DNA of 47,911 nt from Aliivibrio sp. EL58 (GTDB lineage: Bacteria > Pseudomonadota > Gammaproteobacteria > Enterobacterales > Vibrionaceae), in assembly GCF_900312675.1 (NCBI RefSeq), contig NZ_OMPC01000010.1:3228-51138 (forward strand). The letters run 5' to 3'. The stretch's first letter is position 1; each line of letters opens with the position of its first letter. The position numbers were made by a program, and so were the translations under genes. A model generated the notes under the pieces. It searched no databases and was not told where the DNA came from. It was given only the letters and a program-made list of their open reading frames with translations. Positions 44,695 through 47,911 of this stretch are shown one piece after another.

Positions 44695-46962
44695 TTATAA
44701 TGTTGCACCAATGCTTAAATATACTGATTCATGATTTTGCTCTGTACGACCATAAGCTAAAATAATTGGTCCTAATGGCGAGTCTATTCCTGCGAAAATA
44801 GAACCTGAGGTATAAATAGGTGCGTCATCAAAATGCTCATCATTCCATAGCCCTCCATTTTCGACTGAAGCCCCTAAATATATAGGGGATTGAAATAATC
44901 CAAAATCGTTATCCATTAAACGATATCGATATACAAGACTAGCAAACGCCAAGTTTTGCCCTGTTAAGCTGTCTTTTGGTGTGCCTGATAAGCGTAAAAA
45001 TCCGCCGAGAGATTTGGGTTCTAACTGTAAATCTCCATTCTTATTTTCGACAACACCATATTCAAAATTACCGACGAAAGTATGACGAGAATAAGTCCAA
45101 GCAGCTCTGGTATTCACAGAAAACTCTATAACTGAATCTTTAGTTCCATCAATATCAATAACGCTGTCATCTACATTATCATGAGAATAAAGGTACTCTG
45201 AACGAACATAGAAACCTTTAGTTGGAAAGGTATAGTTATCTAATGTATCAAGGCGATACTGAGCAAAAACACCTTCTCGCGTGTAACTTGCATCGATACT
45301 TGAGATGCTACTAAAAGCGACGTCACCTTTAGTGTATCGCCCACCAATTCTAAAATCACTCCATAAACGACCTTGTAGCCCAAATGCAGCTTCAAAAACT
45401 AAGTCACTGTATTCCAATGGAAAATCATTATCAATTGAGCTTAATTCATTACCTGATAAAGAGAATTTTTTCTGCTCTACACTATAAGTAGACTTAAATG
45501 ATGTAAATAATAGTTGGTTAATTAAAAATGGGGTGTATAGCTCTGCAGAGATTAATTTATCTGTTCCCAACTCAAAGTTAGTTCTTAATTCTGAACGGTT
45601 ATCTCTAAAGCCAGTTAACTCAATATCAGTAAAATTAATCGACATCCCTAATGAATATTTACTCTGATTATCAAAGTCATCTTCTAATGCAAATCGAAAA
45701 TCTAAATAATTTGGTCCCCAACTCTTTTCCTTCACTTCAACAACTAGATCATGAGTTCCAGCTTCATTCTCTTCATAGTAATAATCGACCCTCTCAAATC
45801 TATCTATCACATATAAATCTCTTACATGTTCCTCAAGCTCACTCGCGCTATACGCTTTGTTTTCTTTTAAATTTAATCGATCACGCAGCATCTTCCCTGT
45901 ATATAAGCTGTTGTTTTTAATTACAATTTCATTAACTTGAATAGTTTCACCACGAACAAGTTGTTCTGTTTTATGTGTTTTCTCATCTAAATATGATTTA
46001 TAAGCACTTTTAGACAAGACTAACTTATCTAATGCTTTATGCTTCTCATAAGCGATATCGTAGCCTTTTTCATAGGCAAACGACATTTTATCAAACTCAG
46101 CGGTTTCCATTTTACCAACATGAGGTGAGAGCAAAATATCTTGTTCTTCTAATAATTTCTCTTGCTGAAGAGTACTGTTTTTTACAATGTAATTTGTTAA
46201 TTGTCCCATTACAGATAGATAACTAGAGATATCTTTTGCTTCTAAGTAATCAGAACCGATATCTACCGCAATGATAATATCTGCTCCCATCTCCCTTGCT
46301 ATATCAACAGGCATATTATTTACACTACCACCATCAACTAACAAGCGTCCTTCATATTCAACGGGTGGAAGGGCTCCAGGAACCGACATACTTGCCATCA
46401 TTGCTTCAGCTAAATTGCCATGATCTAATATAACAGGCTCTAGCTTTTCTATATCGGTGGCAACGGCTCTGAATGGGATAGGAAGATCATCAAATGACTC
46501 TAAATAAGGAACATTTCCTGAGGTTGTTCTCAGAATTTTGGCCATATTCTGGCCTTGAACAAATCCTTTTGGTGCTTTTAGTTCTGTGAATGAGAAGCCG
46601 ATATCAGTTCCTATTTGATAACGATCTTCATATTCTTTATCTCTAATTTGTCTTTCACTTCGTTCAACTTTATCTACAAATCCACTATTCCAATCAATAG
46701 AATCAATAAATACTTCGATTTCATCCGCACTTAGCCCTGACGCATACAAGCCTCCAATATAAGCTCCCATACTAGTGCCTGTAATATAATCAATTGGAAT
46801 ATTCATTTCTTCTAATGCTTTAAGTACACCAATATGGGCAGCACCTTTTGCACCGCCTCCCGCCAATACAAGACCGATTTTAGGGCGAGCTTCAGCAGCC
46901 AGCGATGCTGACGAAAATAGATATAGAGCAATAGAAGAAAATAAGAGAGGTTTGAAATGCAT
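44695..46962 (-). CDS. Patatin-like phospholipase with POTRA and outer-membrane barrel (type Vd autotransporter)
   Basis: A 755-aa protein with a signal peptide (residues 1-23, ending SASLAA) and a patatin domain (about 25-310) with an intact dyad: Ser64 in GTSMG and Asp210 in DGGSVNN, plus the oxyanion loop GGGAKGAAH. A single POTRA-like domain (about 335-412) and a BamA/Omp85-type 16-strand barrel (about 415-755) follow, ending YLSIGATL. This is the PlpD/FplA layout of type Vd secretion, in which the lipase is moved to the cell surface. It is predicted to be an active class A1 phospholipase. No terminator is evident between it and acnB, 220 bp downstream. Confidence 0.9.
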   Translation of the reverse strand: MHFKPLLFSSIALYLFSSASLAAEARPKIGLVLAGGGAKGAAHIGVLKALEEMNIPIDYITGTSMGAYIGGLYASGLSADEIEVFIDSIDWNSGFVDKVERSERQIRDKEYEDRYQIGTDIGFSFTELKAPKGFVQGQNMAKILRTTSGNVPYLESFDDLPIPFRAVATDIEKLEPVILDHGNLAEAMMASMSVPGALPPVEYEGRLLVDGGSVNNMPVDIAREMGADIIIAVDIGSDYLEAKDISSYLSVMGQLTNYIVKNSTLQQEKLLEEQDILLSPHVGKMETAEFDKMSFAYEKGYDIAYEKHKALDKLVLSKSAYKSYLDEKTHKTEQLVRGETIQVNEIVIKNNSLYTGKMLRDRLNLKENKAYSASELEEHVRDLYVIDRFERVDYYYEENEAGTHDLVVEVKEKSWGPNYLDFRFALEDDFDNQSKYSLGMSINFTDIELTGFRDNRSELRTNFELGTDKLISAELYTPFLINQLLFTSFKSTYSVEQKKFSLSGNELSSIDNDFPLEYSDLVFEAAFGLQGRLWSDFRIGGRYTKGDVAFSSISSIDASYTREGVFAQYRLDTLDNYTFPTKGFYVRSEYLYSHDNVDDSVIDIDGTKDSVIEFSVNTRAAWTYSRHTFVGNFEYGVVENKNGDLQLEPKSLGGFLRLSGTPKDSLTGQNLAFASLVYRYRLMDNDFGLFQSPIYLGASVENGGLWNDEHFDDAPIYTSGSIFAGIDSPLGPIILAYGRTEQNHESVYLSIGATL

Positions 46963-47087
46963 GATGTCATCCTTGAAATAGCAATATTAAAAGAATACAG
47001 GATGAAAGGTGATAGAGAAAGATAAGTAGCTGAGTTTTGTTTTAATTGATTATGTTAATGAATAATTTTATACCAGTGTAAAAAAGC

Positions 47088-47110
47088 CTAGCCAACTGAA
47101 TTATCACTTC
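47088..47110 (-). pseudogene. Truncated remnant (copy C) of the tRNA-Asp-derived repeat
   Basis: The minus strand shows the same 5' flank as the other copies (GAATAGACACTGC), then GAAGTGATAATTCAGTTGGC, the acceptor-strand and D-arm part of tRNA-Asp. The sequence then jumps directly to GGCTTTTTTAC, the 3' half of the array terminator. The rest of the unit is deleted. Its 5' end is exactly 189 bp from that of copy B. Confidence 0.75.
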
Positions 47111-47150
47111 GCAGTGTCTATTCTGCATCATTTTACCTTTAGACAGACGT

Positions 47151-47181
47151 AAAAAAGCCCTAATCTTTCGATTAGGGCTTT
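47151..47181 (-). terminator. Intrinsic terminator of repeat copy B
   Basis: Twelve-bp stem AAAGCCCTAATC/GATTAGGGCTTT; on the minus strand it has a GAAA tetraloop and runs into TTTTTTACG. Confidence 0.9.
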
Positions 47182-47191
47182 CTTGGTATAG

Positions 47192-47299
47192 TGGCGGAGT
47201 GGACGGGACTTTCTATTAACCTTAAAAACGACACGTCCCCCGGTGTGACAGGCCGCTAAGCTCTCCAATAAAAAGTCTAACCAACTGAACTACCACTCC
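47192..47299 (-). pseudogene. tRNA-Asp-derived repeat, copy B (108 nt, expanded anticodon arm)
   Basis: The acceptor stem is intact (GGAGTGG/CCACTCC), with discriminator G and encoded CCA. The D-arm sequence and anticodon loop CTGTCAC match the functional tRNA-Asp. The normal T-arm is absent. Compared with the 77-nt tRNA, about 16 nt are added 5' and 15 nt 3' of the anticodon arm, and these additions are complementary: GACTTTTTATT with AATAGAAAGTC (11 pairs including one G-U), and GAGAGC with GTTTTT (6 pairs, three of them G-U). It cannot form a standard tRNA. Whether it is an inert pseudogene or a structured RNA is open. Confidence 0.8.
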
Positions 47300-47339
47300 G
47301 AAGTGTCTATTCTGCATCGCTTTACTTTTAGACAGACGT

Positions 47340-47370
47340 AAAAAAGCCCTAATCTTCCGATTAGGGCTTT
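47340..47370 (-). terminator. Intrinsic terminator of repeat copy A
   Basis: Same 12-bp stem as its neighbours with a GGAA loop on the minus strand (still a GNRA type), followed by a T-tract. Confidence 0.9.
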
Positions 47371-47380
47371 CTTGATATAG

Positions 47381-47488
47381 TGACGGAGTGGACGGGACTT
47401 TCTATTAACCTTGAAAGCGACACGTCCCTCGGCGTGACAGGCCGCTAAGCTCTCCAATAGAAAGTCTAACCAACTGAACTGCCACTTC
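47381..47488 (-). pseudogene. tRNA-Asp-derived repeat, copy A (108 nt, expanded anticodon arm)
   Basis: Same architecture and length as copy B, with eight differences, all transitions. The acceptor stem has one A-C mismatch (GAAGTGG) and the 3' end reads TCA instead of CCA. The inserted arms pair perfectly here: GACTTTCTATT/AATAGAAAGTC (11 bp) and GAGAGC/GCTTTC (6 bp with one G-U). The anticodon stem is CGGC/GCCG around CTGTCAC. The T-arm is missing. It lies 188 bp from the tRNA-Asp 3' end, with an intrinsic terminator on each side. Confidence 0.8.
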
Positions 47489-47528
47489 GCAGTGTCTATT
47501 CTGCATCATTTTACTTTTATACAGACGT

Positions 47529-47561
47529 AAAAAAGCCCTAATCTTTCGATTAGGGCTTTTT
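47529..47561 (-). terminator. Intrinsic terminator after tRNA-Asp (end of the rrn operon)
   Basis: Stem AAAAAGCCCTAATC/GATTAGGGCTTTTT with a GAAA loop on the minus strand, followed by a T-tract. It is the strongest member of the three repeated terminators. Confidence 0.92.
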
Positions 47562-47568
47562 CAAATAG

Positions 47569-47645
47569 TGGCGGAGTGGACGGGACTCGAACCCGCGACC
47601 CCCGGCGTGACAGGCCGGTATTCTAACCAACTGAACTACCACTCC
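47569..47645 (-). tRNA. tRNA-Asp (anticodon GUC)
   Basis: A 77-nt cloverleaf on the minus strand. Acceptor stem GGAGTGG/CCACTCC, discriminator G and encoded CCA; anticodon stem CCGGC/GCCGG around CTGTCAC, with GTC anticodon; T-arm GCGGG-TTCGAGT-CCCGT. It lies about 90 nt downstream of 5S on the same strand, as the distal tRNA of an rRNA operon. It is the intact parent-like copy of the tandem array to its left. Confidence 0.97.
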
Positions 47646-47677
47646 GCAGTGTCTATTCAGCATAATGCTATTACTTA

Positions 47678-47728
47678 AATAAAACATATTATGTTTTATT
47701 CTGTTTTTATCTTTAAAAAGATAAAAAC
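47678..47728 (-). other. Two strong AT-rich hairpins between 5S rRNA and tRNA-Asp
   Basis: One is a perfect palindrome with 11-bp arms AATAAAACATA/TATGTTTTATT and a single central base (47678-47700). The other has 12-bp arms GTTTTTATCTTT/AAAGATAAAAAC (47703-47728). They lie in the transcribed 5S-tRNA spacer and probably serve as RNase cleavage or folding signals for 5S and tRNA maturation. Confidence 0.6.
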
Positions 47729-47735
47729 TAATTTA

Positions 47736-47855
47736 AAGCCTGGCGATGTCCTACTCTCACATGGGGAAACCCCACACTACCATCGGCGCTATTACGTTTC
47801 ACTTCTGAGTTCGGCATGGGATCAGGTGGGTCCATAACGCTATGGTCGCCAAGCA
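47736..47855 (-). rRNA. rrf: 5S ribosomal RNA
   Basis: A 120-nt minus-strand gene from TGCTTGGCGACC to GCCAGGCTT, containing CCATGCCGAACTCAGAAGTG and GGTAGTGTGGGG, the diagnostic 5S core. The terminal stem TGCTTGGC/GCCAGGCT pairs with wobble. The preceding 23S gene must lie right of the window. It ends the right-hand rRNA operon together with tRNA-Asp. Confidence 0.97.
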
Positions 47856-47911
47856 AATTCTTTCTATCTACCTCAATAAGAGATAAATAATAATCTGGAA
47901 AGCTGTGTATG

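Larger units (their letters stand above)
47079..47645 (-). repeat. Tandem array of tRNA-Asp units with about 189-bp period
   Basis: Each unit has a conserved 5' flank (GAATAGACAC), a tRNA-Asp or tRNA-Asp-like body, a short trailer and the same hairpin terminator. The 5' ends are at 47645, 47488, 47299 and 47110; the spacing is 157, 189 and 189 bp, the first being shorter only because the true tRNA lacks the 31-nt expansion. The array runs from the intact tRNA to the truncated copy. Confidence 0.9.

Noticed and set aside
47192-47488. MITE or IS insertion into tRNA-Asp, suggested by the inverted repeats
   Set aside because: The anticodon arm of the tRNA lies between the inverted repeats, there is no target duplication, and no transposase-like ends are seen.
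47079-47645. CRISPR-like array because of regular repeats
   Set aside because: The period is about 189 bp, the whole unit is repeated including tRNA sequence and terminators, there are no unique spacers and no cas genes.

Overview
The window is AT-rich chromosomal DNA of a marine Vibrionaceae, most likely Aliivibrio (Vibrio) fischeri or a close relative. This rests on gene content and order: a chiS-to-mutase chitin locus in the V. cholerae VC0622-VC0611 order, the erpA/hemL and acnB/yacL neighbourhoods, and low-GC Vibrio-like rRNA genes. The species is inferred, not proven. The window lies between two rRNA operons, both transcribed leftwards. The left edge holds the 5' end of a 16S gene with its P1 promoter and antitermination leader. 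The right edge holds a 5S gene, a tRNA-Asp and a short tandem array of tRNA-Asp-derived sequences.

Layout. 0.7-3.1 kb: mtnN, a CbiB-like protein and yadS (+). 3.2-4.5 kb: a MepM-like M23 endopeptidase. 4.6-8.8 kb: an RND efflux pair (-). 9.0-13.3 kb: erpA (-), hemL, a probable 36-aa Cys-rich membrane protein (-), an AI-2E-family permease and rsmC. 13.5-31.8 kb: chiS, then, after a 0.6-kb regulatory region, a ten-gene chitin-oligosaccharide operon. 31.9-35.7 kb: fbpABC ferric-iron transporter (-) with a Fur box. 35.8-38.0 kb: glnK-amtB with a sigma-54 promoter, and yacL (-). 38.1-41.8 kb: cdaR, gntP and glycerate kinase (+). 41.9-47.0 kb: acnB and a type Vd patatin autotransporter (-). 47.1-47.9 kb: the end of the right-hand rrn operon.

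The chitin operon is one metabolic unit. ChiS senses chitin through the periplasmic binding protein Cbp. Two permeases and two ATPases import oligosaccharides. In the cytoplasm, a GH20 hexosaminidase and chitobiose phosphorylase handle acetylated sugars, and a hexose-phosphate mutase routes GlcNAc-1-P. A GH9 exo-glucosaminidase and a glucosamine kinase handle deacetylated sugars. Its upstream region carries a CRP-like site, a SlmA-like site, two unexplained palindromes and an upstream ORF overlapping the cbp start.

The most unusual feature is downstream of the right rrn operon. Two 108-nt sequences and one remnant repeat at about 189 bp beside the intact tRNA-Asp gene. They keep the acceptor stem, most of the D-arm sequence and the GUC anticodon loop. 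The T-arm is lost, and mutually complementary segments flank the anticodon arm, giving a predicted 11-bp plus 6-bp extension. The differences between copies mostly keep this pairing, and each copy has its own terminator. A second unusual finding is a palindrome that appears to serve both as the yacL terminator stem and as an NtrC-type enhancer for glnK-amtB.
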